DNA of 64,000 nucleotides from Hippopus hippopus (taxonomy: Eukaryota > Mollusca > Bivalvia > Cardiida > Cardiidae): positions 38,489,299 through 38,553,298 of the forward strand of contig OX328099.1 in assembly GCA_946811185.2 (NCBI GenBank), given 5' to 3'. Shown here one piece after another: positions 1 through 10,568 of the stretch (within the stretch, counting starts at the first letter, position 1; every line of letters starts with the position of its first letter). The notes under the pieces are model-generated. The model did not search any database and was not told the origin of the DNA. It was given only the letters and a program-made list of their open reading frames with translations. The position numbers and the translations under genes were made by a program.

Positions 1-245
1 GAGTAATTGGACGGACTTTTAATGCGTAGTATTCTTTCGATTTGTAACAATGGCTTGAGTCTGAAGTATCGGGCGCAGACTTTTTTGTGTTTTCAATGTT
101 ATATTATTTAACTGATGACAATTCTGAAATAAAATGGAATATTTGATGTTGGAATGGGGATTATTTGAGCATGAGTCAACATTAGTTTCCATTTAAGTTT
201 AGGAATTTTAGGCAAAGAACAAGTTCAGTGTACTTGTGGTTTTTA

Positions 246-830
246 GCTCCACTGGCCGAAGGCCAGCGAGCTATTGTCATGGCGTTGTGTCCGTCGTGCG
301 TCCGTCCGTCCGTTCGTTCGTCCGTGCGTGCGTCCGTAAACTTTTTCTTTAAAAAACTTCTCCTCAGAAACTATTGACTGGATTTTTACCAAATTTCACA
401 GGAATGTTCCTTTGGTGGTCCTCTTTCAAATTCCTTAAAATAATTGTGTTCCATGAAGAATTCTGGTTGCCATGGCAACCAAAGTAAAAAACCTTTAAAA
501 ATCTTCTCCTCCCAAACCGCTATTTGGATAGCATTATTATTTTGCAGGAATGTTCCTTAGATACAGGTTTACAGAATTCCTTAAAAAAAAAAATGATCTG
601 TCAAAAAACATGGCTTTTATGGGAGACTCATTTTCCTTTTATGGTATAAAGTAAAATCTTTGAAAAATTTCTTCTCTAAAACTATTCATTGGATTTCATT
701 GTTGTTTTGCAGGTAAGTTCCTATGGTGGTTGTCTACCAAATTGTTTCTTCAGTGAGCTAAAATGCAGGATTGAATGATAATTGTTAAAAACTTCCTTTC
801 GCCATTATAGAAATATCAGGCCTGTGGAGC
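246..830. mobile_element. Short-TIR element with minisatellite-like core
   Basis: Ends are GCTCCACTGGCC (246-257) and its near-perfect inverted copy GGCCTGTGGAGC (819-830), one mismatch in 12. Just inside the left end is a run of CGTC/CGTG/CGTT repeats (about 286-338). The rest is built of about three degenerate units of roughly 150 bp, each with a phrase like CTTCTCCTC..AAACTATT and then GCAGGAATGTTCCTT. No coding capacity is visible. The same plan (AGCTC-type end plus internal tandem units) occurs at 18276-19210. I infer a non-autonomous DNA element; the superfamily is unknown. Confidence 0.6.
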
Positions 831-2767
831 GATACAGGCGCTCAAGTGCCTCTAGTTTTCCTTGTTATCTGTAGGTAAGAGTGTGACAGTTTGCTGGTGT
901 AGCTTCAAGGCATCTGTGTGTTTCTTTAAACCCATTTCATAATATACGAATTAGCAGTAAATAGCTTTGGGAACTAGTACAGGTAACTGTCTCCAAATGC
1001 TATGTTACTTTTTGACTGGTGGCCTGTGGGTACAGAGACAATCAAAACAAAATCAGTTGAAAGCTCTGCACAAATTTTGTGCGCAAGTTTGAACTCTCAT
1101 TATTTCGCAAATAGAGCACAAAATGTGGATTTAACCATACCTGTTGCTTGCTTAATAACCCTTTGTTTGAAGTACAAATATTTTCAATTTAAACGCTGAA
1201 CATAAGAGAAAAACATGCATTTAATCTGTTACTTGAGTTGTTTACGTTCCCGGACATACAAAATGACCGCCACGCACGATAAATTTTGTCAGTGTTTTTT
1301 CCAAGATTTGCATGTTATAAATGACTTCTACAAGCTTAGTAGGTATTGAAAGGTTTAAAAAGTTTTGTTTTTGGTCATGTATGTTACTAAAAGTTAGTTG
1401 AATTTCGCTACAATACAGATTAAACCAACGAAACAGAAAGTAAGTATAGTGCTCTATCTTTGCTACCGGAAAATTGACGATGACTTCAGACGGTACGGTG
1501 CACAATAAATGGCCAAACATGAAAAAAATCACCATAGTATCTCATTAATGAGACTACTTTGAGAACATCCTTGTAAAATATTTAGTACCAACATAAATTT
1601 AAGTTAAACACAAGAACTTAAGTGAAAGATTTCATGAAACAAAAGGATGCCATTGCTTGTACTGAGAAATTTCTCCAACCATAATATTTTTTGTTCAGCT
1701 TTTTTTTTTTGAGAAAACATTGAGGTATTGACAGAGCCTTGGTGTCAATGGTGTAATGCAAAAACTGACATTTTATAATAGTTGTTTACTATCAAAAAAC
1801 AGGAACCTATACATCAAGGGCAGGTAACTATTGTAATCTTTTTGACACAGTTATGTCCCTTTGACTGAATTTTCACTGAAAATTAAGCAACCACAGCCAA
1901 GCTTTGGCACCAGCATGAGGTGCTCTTATTTATATTAACTAATAGACTGCTACAAAAAAAGTCGGGTAAAATTCCCTTTAGATCTACTTGCCTGGATCAC
2001 GCGCTAATTTGCACCGGAAATGTGGTAATCGCTTGTTTCACACCTCGACGGACGCAACCTTAGGTAATCGACAGGTCACAGTTGGCTTGTATATTCCACA
2101 ACATGTGTCATGTTATCGGTTGTTATTCTAAGCCGTTAATTGGAGAACGCGATTATTTGTTTATTTCACGTTAAATTTTGATTGACTATTTTACTCGACG
2201 CAGTGATAGAATGCCTTGGATTTCAATACCGCCAGAAACTGGGATGGCGACTACAGGAAACCAATTAGATATCATAAATTCGTTTACATTGCTAACGTAA
2301 ACCGGCGCTGTTTAAATGTCGGCGAACAAAAAGAAAACAATAATTCATAATTGAATTTAATTGACATGTTGACATTATTCTAATAAATCTTGTTCTTGAA
2401 CCCTTAAAATCTTATCATTCTTCACTTATACGTCAACATGGGTCGTCCTAAACGAAAACTATCGCCAATTAAAAAAGATAATAAACTAAGGAAAATTTAA
2501 CTGCATTTACAGTATTGGATTTAGCAGTGGTACCAGTGAATAGCAGTATGAAAATTCAAATTAAATTTAAAGGCTTAGGTTGATAACCTCGTCCACTTCA
2601 CTGTTTAGGTACTATCGAGTGAATGACTTTATTTAAGACATTTTATCCTCCTCATTGACCTTATTAGAAAATAATTAAGGTCAGCAGATAATAAAGGGAG
2701 GTAATTCATCATGTAATAGAAAATTTTCTCCTTTACTTGTGCACATCATTTATAACTATAAAAAAAA
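831..2767. other. Gene-free AT-rich stretch
   Basis: Only short ORFs are present: 65 residues at 1002-1199 (+) and 97 residues at 1242-1535 (-). Neither shows a domain, a repeated motif or clear splice context. No recognisable repeat was found here. An upstream exon of MMACHC could lie in this stretch, but I could not identify one. Confidence 0.5.
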
Positions 2768-3092
2768 TGTTGTTTGGTAAAGAAGTAACCATTCATCAAA
2801 AGAAACTAGGACTTAAATGTCTGTATGCTTTTATGCAAATAATGTGGGAAAAGGAGAACTATCCTTAGGAAATGGTGTAGAACAAATTTTCCTTTTCCTA
2901 CAATATTTTCTACAATGTAAGATTAAAATGAAATTTTGTCTGTTGGTAAAGGAGTAACCATTCACCAAAAGAAACTAGGACCTAAAAGCCTTTATGCTTT
3001 TATGTAACTATTGTGGGAGGGAGCACTATCCCAGGATATGGTATAAAGCAAATTCTCCTTTCCCACAATATTTTCTACAAGGTAAGATTAAA
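2768..3092. repeat. Tandem duplication, two units of about 165 bp
   Basis: The phrase GTAACCATTCA(T/C)CAAAAGAAAC recurs about 169 bp apart (about 2785 and 2954). In each unit it is followed by a CTTTTATG stretch, a GTGGGA..GGAG block and a poly-pyrimidine TTTCC..CACAATATTTTCTACAA block. The GTGGGAAAAGGAG and TTTTCTACAA blocks resemble the hairpin core of MITE family A, so this may be an older tandem derivative of it. Confidence 0.6.
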
Positions 3093-3443
3093 TATATATA
3101 TATGACCATTTTTTTATTATTATTATTGTAATGGAAATGATTATGTGAATGAAAGTTTGAAACTATGAGTAAAAAACAAAGTTAATGCTACATGTGCATG
3201 TCTTTTCTTTTAAACCAAACTTCGCGCGCTTAATTTGTCCATTATTTTTTTCAAGAAAAAATTGTTGGCCATTATTTTACTTGGGCCAGAGCTAGCACTG
3301 TGTTGCCATACGTACAGTATTTTCAAATTGGAAGATTTGTGCACACAGATTTTGCAGTTTCAAAGATGCACAAGAAACAAAATTGATTATTTCATGGTCA
3401 GCAATATTATCTTAACACATTTTTACAATCACTAACTGTTACC

Positions 3444-3454
3444 CCTGTATCAGC
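3444..3454. repeat. Left target-site duplication of Mutator-like element
   Basis: CCTGTATCAGC lies directly before the left inverted repeat and recurs exactly after the right one at 4485-4495. Confidence 0.7.
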
Positions 3455-4484
3455 GGTCCGACGAATCACCGAAATACCACCCAAACACCGAAATACCCGT
3501 ATTTTTTATTGTTGGGTTCAAATAACTGACCAGAGTATGCAGGATTTGTTTTTTTTTTTTCTTTTCTTTTTCAGAAAACATATTTAATCAAAGTATGAAT
3601 CATTATTGAGAAGAGTGACGCTGTTAGTATACACTGATCATTGATTTACGTTGAGAACAATCACCGAAACACTCGCGTGCCTGACCTGTTACACAGGGAA
3701 ATACCCGATCTCGATGATGACAATCTAGACCTAAAATTTATCAATATGAAATTATCACTTATATTTCTTTTGAATGATAAACACACACAAAAGAGAGCGC
3801 TAATCCATTCCATTTGCGAAATAAGTAGACAGTGAGACCCAAATCAGACATTACATGATGTAAGTCTCTGATCCGACAAACACACAAGTTTCTCGGCACG
3901 TTCTGTTCTCTTCTGTTCTGTTAAAGTGAAGTGACCATAAATGTTCGGCTAACATTTTCAAATTTGTTTGATATGTAGGTTTGTCCTTGTTATTTTTAAA
4001 GTAATATGGTTATTATTTATAATCTTATGGGTGAAATTGTAATTGTCTTATCAATTTATGCCTGGTGCCGTGCTAACTAAACATTCAAAATGGCTGCCGG
4101 TTTTCTAATTTGGTGACGTTTTATCTCATATTTTCCAACTTAAAAATGGAAAGCTATTTTTTCTAGCATACTTATGGATAAAGATCAGACACATCAGTCT
4201 TGTACAAAAGCAACTGAAGTGAGATTGCGGAGGTATAATCCCTGAACTGACCAATTTTAGTACGTGGAGCGGGTATTTCAGTGGACATTCACAGCACGGT
4301 AGGCTATTCCGGTGCACATTCTTCACGGTGGGTCTCAATAACATGTTATTATTTTGAAATTAGGTTTATTACTAACCCTCCTTCATAAATGAAATTACAA
4401 TTTGGTCAAAAACCACAACTTCAGTTATCGTAATAACTAAAAAAATACGGGTATTTCGGTGGTATTTCGGTGTTTCGTCGGACC
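3455..4484. mobile_element. Non-autonomous Mutator-like DNA transposon (about 1.03 kb)
   Basis: The left end GGTCCGACGAATCACCGAAA continues with ATACCACC and, after a short offset, GAAATACCCGTATTTTTT. The right end is its inverted counterpart (AAAAAATACGGGTATTTCGG through CGTCGGACC), so the terminal inverted repeats span about 55 bp. Flanking 11-bp direct repeats are exact. Inverted repeats of this length with a 9-11 bp duplication fit the Mutator/MULE superfamily; that assignment is inference. The interior has no transposase-like ORF; the 64-residue ORF at 3641-3835 (+) and the 72-residue ORF at 4126-4344 (-) show no domain. The interior also repeats weak versions of the GGTATTTC motif near 4270. 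Confidence 0.7.
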
Positions 4485-4495
4485 CCTGTATCAGC
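4485..4495. repeat. Right target-site duplication of Mutator-like element
   Basis: Exact copy of CCTGTATCAGC, abutting the right end GTCGGACC. Confidence 0.7.
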
Positions 4496-5139
4496 TCTTT
4501 TTGTAGTCACCAGCTTTAGAATCTTTTTGTCAGTGGCAATTTTGGGTCGATAACACCAACTTAGCATTGTATCACAGTGCTTCTCAGTAATTTTCTATTT
4601 CATGTTTCTAACTTCTTAATTTTCTTTGTTCACTTTTTAGCCGATTTGCTATATAGCAAATCCGCTTACTGTGATCGTTTTGACTTGAACCAAATACATC
4701 ATGCGTAATGACGCATGAGCGCTGAGTTTCAGTTTTGCATGGCTGGTGAATGGGACGAACAACGCAGATCTACAAATGATATTCAGCTCTGACTTTGAAC
4801 AATTCATACAAACTATGATTCCTTTATCAAAATTTCGTGAAAACTACAAAATTGTCAGTTTGAAATACTTTACACACTTAAACAAAGTTTGTTATATTTC
4901 TTTTTCATTAAATATTGCCCCCCCCCCCCCCCCGTTTTCTTTCAAGAAATGTTCATTCACAACTTTAACTGTTCAGATAGCTAGCTAGAATTTGGCCGTA
5001 AATAATTTAAAACCCTTTCGATAACGAATACACAGAACGGTTGACGGTTGAACTAAAATTCCAAAGCGCTTGAGTACGCTGCCCGGTACAGACTCCAAAG
5101 AGCTCACGTACGCTATAACAAAATGGATCTTAAAGTAAC
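4496..5139. other. Gene-free stretch with short palindrome
   Basis: Contains the palindrome GATTTGCTATATAGCAAATC (about 4644-4663), a TGCGTAATGACGCA palindrome near 4703, and a homopolymer C run near 4918-4933. A short ATG-initiated frame at 4739 stops after 17 codons. No gene is supported. Confidence 0.4.
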
Positions 5140-5145
5140 TATAAA

Positions 5146-6293
5146 CAGGGTTCTCCCTAGGTCCAGAATCCCAAGAGTCATTGACTCTTGGGCCCAAATT
5201 TTCAAGAGTCAAAATGGAATTTCCAAGAGTCTAATAGAAATGTCCAAGGGTCAAAATTATCACGGAGAGATAAGGGTGAAATAATGAAAACTTTCCATTT
5301 ATGTTCTTTGTTTATGGATAGGAATTCGATAAGAAAATACCCTATCTTATGTAGAGACTTGTTGGAATGAAGTGGACAGAAGAATTTTAAATTGCAGCCC
5401 TATCATGCAATTCATCTTGATGAATAAATGGACACAAACAACTTTTGAACTGTTTACCAAACAACAAAAACTTTTGACTAGATCATATTTTAGACATTTG
5501 CAGACGACAATTCAAATGTGGCTGGAACGACTTGATTTGTCTTTCCTACCCCAGAACATTGTGGAAAAGGGAGAAAATAAAGGTCACATCCATTAAAGTG
5601 TTATTTCTTAAGATTTAAGTCTTCTTTTCTTGTCCAATTACTTTTTCTTTCACACACTTGTTCCGGTCTCCCCCCCCCATATAATCTATTGGTTGTTGTT
5701 TATTTTCATCTTAAAAAGCTTTTCCTAATTTTTAAACAGAGATTTTAGCTTTCACTTATTGTTTCATAAAGAAATAAGTATAAATTCACTGTTTAAATTT
5801 GTCACCAAAGATGAAAAGATAGTTTGAAGTGCCTCTGATTGGACGATGTCGAAATGATTTCTGTTGTGTCATGTGTTTTCACGTTTTTTTCCAGCGATCT
5901 TTTTTTCAAGTCAGTTAATATTTTTACAAGTATATTACTGCATGATTTGATATAAATTTGTTAATTAGGGTAACAGTTAACTTGAAAACCTGTCATTTTA
6001 CACTAGATAATTGGACTAACACCTTTATCATGTTTTGAAAAATGACTCGCCACTGACCAGCTTGATTACGTGTGATGAACAGAGCTGCGTGCATCTGTAC
6101 ACAGTTGACACTGATCGTGTTTATTATAGGCTACATTCCTGCCGGATGCCTGCGACATAATTTATATGACCCTTTGGCTGGTAATCTCATGCGTCAGATT
6201 GACGCTTAGGCAGATATTTTTGAGCGTCAAAAACGGGTCATTTCGGATTTCCATGCGTCAAAACCCGGAGTCCCGGGTCAAAGGAGAACCCTG
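5146..6293. mobile_element. hAT-like non-autonomous DNA element
   Basis: The left end CAGGGTTCTCC (5146-5156) and right end GGAGAACCCTG (6283-6293) are exact inverted repeats of 11 bp. Both are flanked by TATAAA (5140-5145 and 6294-6299). Subterminal regions carry short repeats: CAAGAGTC-type motifs on the left and GCGTCA-type motifs on the right. A terminal CAGGG is common in hAT elements, but the visible direct repeat is 6 bp rather than the usual 8, so the superfamily is tentative. No transposase is encoded. Confidence 0.6.
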
Positions 6294-6299
6294 TATAAA

Positions 6300-7260
6300 G
6301 CGTTTTGGTAAATAATCAACAATAGAAATTAACGAATTATAAAGCGTGTAAGTATATTGACAGGAATGATATTCAACTTGTAAGAGTTTCGGTGCAGCTG
6401 AGCCATTTTCAAGCTGCAAACAGCCGGGGTATTCCGGCACAATTTTTGCCAGAACTACTTTAACTCAAACGCTTTGGAATGCTTTCAACTTAAAAGCTTT
6501 AGAGTTTTAGATCCACGACACGGAACCCATAAAGTCGATTCGGCACCTTGTTAGGTACTGCCCTTCGTACAGTACTATCAATGAATTTCCGCATTGTTTG
6601 AAACATTTCTGTGAAACGTTTAAAGAAATGAAGATCGTGTAATCTATAAAAAATTATTTGACGTTTGATTTATGCAAGACTGCTTCCTAGATTTCTCTCC
6701 AGTTATCGATGGGACATAAAGAAATCCCTCGTTCACAAACGGCCCCGATCAAGTATGAACCCGTGACATGAATGTATACTGTGGATTTTTGATGCGAAAT
6801 AGTGTCCTTCTCAGTTAACTAGACATCCACTAACTTAACCTAATATCCTGGACTTTATGCCTCAGAGACTCAATTGTCTTCAAGGTGTAAAAGTCCATTC
6901 ATAGTCCGTCTAATACGATTGAATTTTATTTTGTCACGTTTCATGCAAAATAAAAAAGAATGCAGAATTTGAAGATAGATGTATGATAAAGGGTCCACAG
7001 GAATGCATCTATATGTCTTAATATTTAGACATGTACATTTAAGTTCTTTGATATATTTTTTATGCTTGGAGATTGAAGTACATGTACATAGAGCAAATTG
7101 AACATATTTGTACTTTATTCAATAAAGTACATATTTATGATGAACTGCTGCTCAACCCATATTAGAGAGAGTTCTGTGCTTCATATAAACAGAGAGTAAT
7201 TCAAACCTCAGAATAAAAGTATGCCTATAGTTTTTAAAGTTTTATAGAGGGACCAATTCC
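6300..7260. other. Gene-free stretch
   Basis: AT-rich sequence with scattered stops in all frames. I see no repeat, RNA gene or exon here. Confidence 0.4.
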
Positions 7261-7455
7261 TTTAAACCTAAGGCTGCTAAGTGCTACTCAAGGACATTTT
7301 GCAGACGGTGTAGATCAAGATCAGATTGCACCCAATGTGCAGTCTGATCTCTGATTTATACTGCCCGGTAAGGAGGTATTTTTCCCCCAAAAAATAACTT
7401 TGAAATAGAAATATTTGGATTTGTACTATCGACTTGAAAGTTTGGTTTTACTTAT
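7261..7455 (-). repeat. MITE family B copy (diverged)
   Basis: Begins TTTAAACCTAAGGCTGCTAA and carries the family core AGATCAAGATCAGATTGCAC opposite TGTGCAGTCTGATC. The far end has the family's AACTTTGAAAT..CGACTTGAAAGTTTGG segment. Orientation is opposite to the reference copy at 40265. Confidence 0.6.
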
Positions 7456-9860
7456 GTAAAGGTCAATTTTTACTTTGCATGGCAACTTGTCACACCAAGT
7501 GTGATCTTGGTCCATTCTGGCTGCTTTAGTGCCTTCAGCTGTACCCAGAGCAGGGATTTACAAATAATTTCTGGACTATGTTCTTCCAGGTGATAAGTGA
7601 TGATTTTAATTCTTTTCTTTAGACCATAAAAATGGATTCACTCAAAACTGCGTTGGATGTAATGAATAGCCTTTTTACCATGTTAATATTGAATTTCAAG
7701 TATCTCATAATGCTACATCATGTTTTTTTTTTTTTGCACTTGTCCCTGCAATGGTTCAGTTACGTAGTATAACTCAAATTCACAAAGACGTGGCTCAAAA
7801 CTTCAAAAAGGAATCTAGATCCATATGTAAATGAATAAAACTTACATAATCACTGACAAAATTTCAAAATCCCATCACACTTTAACTGTAACTTTCAATA
7901 TAAATTGAGACTTAAGTCCACTTTTTAGATTGTACTTATTCACACCTGCATTTTTTGACTGAATAGAAATAGACCCAAGAATGCGAGTTTGCATATTACA
8001 TGTAGGTCTCTTTAATTTTTGAGTCATTTATTTTGTTCTCTGCAAATATTTGAGTTTGGATTGTTCTAAAAATTTTATCATTTGGTGACAAGTTTAAGTG
8101 GATTAGCACATCTGCACTTTAGCACAAAGGGTGTGTTGGTAATTGTTATTTGATAGGCAGTGTGTTTGATTGCAAACCAATTTGCCGCTCTCATCAACTT
8201 GACCACCCGTTGTCTTCAGTATATCATAAGATAAAACAAACTACCGTCAATGATATTAACAAGTTTCTTAATTGCCAGCACACTTAACGCATTTTAAAAT
8301 CATCAGACAACCCTTTTCCTCTTAACCCTTTTTGAAATTTTTCATTAACTTACACCTCTCTGTAGAATCAGACAATCTATAAATTTTTCAAAAATCTTGT
8401 AATTCAGTGTTATTTAATTGGGTATGATGTTGGCATGACATTACTAGCTTTACGAAAACAATAAGTATCTTTAATTCTATTACTCTGTGGCAAAACGGAG
8501 ATTTGTTGATGTGTTTTGTTCTTTCTCATTGAAGATCAAACCTTTGTTTAAACAAGTAGATCTGTTACATTGTCCATAGCCCCCGTAATTCGCCCTTTTT
8601 GTACGTATCCTTGTGTAAATTAGTTCAAGCATATTTAAATTACTTACTGAGAATTATCATCAGCAGAAACATATGATTAAAATATTTTTTCCGGAATTTT
8701 ATTGAGAGAAACAGCCATGACAGCACGATTTAAGTAGCCTATCTGCTATACTGTATAGGTATTGACTACAGTTGTTTGGGAGCCCTTGGCAACAGTAACC
8801 AAGGAAGTCGGTTTATCTTATCACCACGGATCCATGTATTGGGTGAATTTTTGAGCATTTTTCTTTTTTAGTCCTTTAAAACACAATAAATACTAGGTTT
8901 TATGTGTCCTGTGTAAAAGTGCTTATAAAAACAGTGTTGGAAAACAAGACATCAGTATTTCTTTTCTTTTTTCTTCCAGCATTTTTTCTACCCTCTACAA
9001 ATACAAAACACATAATCTGAGGACTCCATATTTATTGAATTGTTTATTAATGCTCTAAATAGGGAGCTATTTAGTGTTTAGGCCACAAATCAAATTGTTT
9101 TGTAAAAGACTAATAAATACTACCAGATATATATTTCTTTTCATATAAAGTGTAAAGTTAAATTCAGTAAAATGATGCAATTGTGGGCGTCTGATAATGG
9201 AATTGTAGGCTACCTAAGCAGTAGGTCACTGTATATTTTTATTACACCAGATATGACGTCTTGATACTGATTTGAATATAAATCTTTGTAGACGGCGCAT
9301 GTTATTGATTAAGTACCATTCCCACAAGGCTTTCCAAAACTGTGACATTACATCTAATAATACCCAAAGAGGCTGTGTAGCCCATTAAAGGCCCAGTAAA
9401 GGCTTAAATATCAAAGCAGGTGTAATAGTACATTTCAATTTAAATCATACCATTTAAAAGCATGGAAAATATTGTGGAGATGACATTCTGTTATTGTGTG
9501 GTATGGCCATATGTTAGTCGCTGGCAGAAAAAGGAATTTTAAAATCAGTCAAAAAGTAAACAAAAGACACAGCTATCTGGCAGGGTTTAACCTAGTTTTG
9601 AAATTAATTTCTCTGTCAGCGACTAACAATTGGACCGACTGTACAATGACAGATTGTCATCTTCACAATAATTTCCCTACTTTCAAAAGGTATGATATAA
9701 ATTTAAATGCATTTAAACACCCGCTTTGTTTACGTTTGGCCTTTATTGTTACTTTAAGGAAATATCAATTCAGATATTTTTCTTTCTAAATCTTATCTTT
9801 GTTCTGTACTAATGTTTTTCCAGCTATATTTCAGTAAGTCATTTTTGAGTTTGTTGAGAG
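7456..9860. other. Gene-free AT-rich stretch
   Basis: Long AT-rich interval upstream of MMACHC exon 2. ATG-TTC-TTC-CAG followed by GTGATAAG (about 7581-7600) looks like a splice donor, but an in-frame TAG lies 22 codons upstream and the frame does not resemble the MMACHC N-terminus. No gene is supported. Confidence 0.4.
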
Positions 9861-9928
9861 TATGAAAATCTGAATAGTTGGTTTTAATTTGGGAAGCATG
9901 AAAATCTGAATAGTTGGTTTTAATTTGT
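9861..9928. repeat. 30-bp direct repeat
   Basis: ATGAAAATCTGAATAGTTGG plus the following TTTTAATTTG occurs twice in a row, separated by 8 bp. It is a local tandem duplication with no obvious function. Confidence 0.8.
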
Positions 9929-10568
9929 GAGAGTCAAACATTTTGTCCTCTGGTAAAGAGTTCAACAAGAAGGTACAAAAATTTCATATTGCATACATGT
10001 GTAAGTAGCAATATATTGTACTCTTTGATCCAATTTGTTCATGATTGACAGCTGTAGACCTTAACACTTTGTTTTTACAGAAATATCATTATATAGCATT
10101 GTTCTGTTTTATATAGTTTTTTATTCTTACTCATCAACAACTGAAGTGTTCTATATATTTGTCAAATAACTGTCACTTACATAAATCCATCTAGGTTTTT
10201 TTTTTTTTTCAATCTTCTGCGTGTTTACAGTACTAAATATACTAGCATAAAAAAAAACCCCATCAAATTGTTGGATCAAATTACTGCTCTATTAAGTAGT
10301 AAAATAACAGTTGCTGCTCAGTGCACTTGGTAGAACAACTTCGACTCCCATTGCCCTGGCTTACTCTACTAATTACTTACATATTATACATGTCTTGCAT
10401 ATGATAAAAATTTATTTTATTTAATTTTCATAACATCAAATTATAGCTTAAAACTGTTCAACAAATCCGCTATTCAGGACTTTCAGTCCTTTGATTTTTA
10501 AGTATGCTTAACTTTCAATAAAACATTCTTACTATACAGGATTTTACACTTAGATTGTTTTATTTTAG
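9929..10568. other. MMACHC: Intronic or upstream sequence of MMACHC
   Basis: AT-rich, with poly-T runs. It ends in the splice acceptor TATTTTAG at 10561-10568. The missing first exon must lie here or further upstream, assuming the conserved gene structure. Confidence 0.4.

Noticed and set aside
1242..1535. 97-residue minus-strand ORF
   Set aside because: No domain, no splice context and no supporting neighbour.
7581..7600. Candidate first-exon donor of MMACHC (ATGTTCTTCCAG|GTGATAAG)
   Set aside because: An in-frame TAG lies 22 codons upstream, and the codons do not resemble the MMACHC N-terminus.
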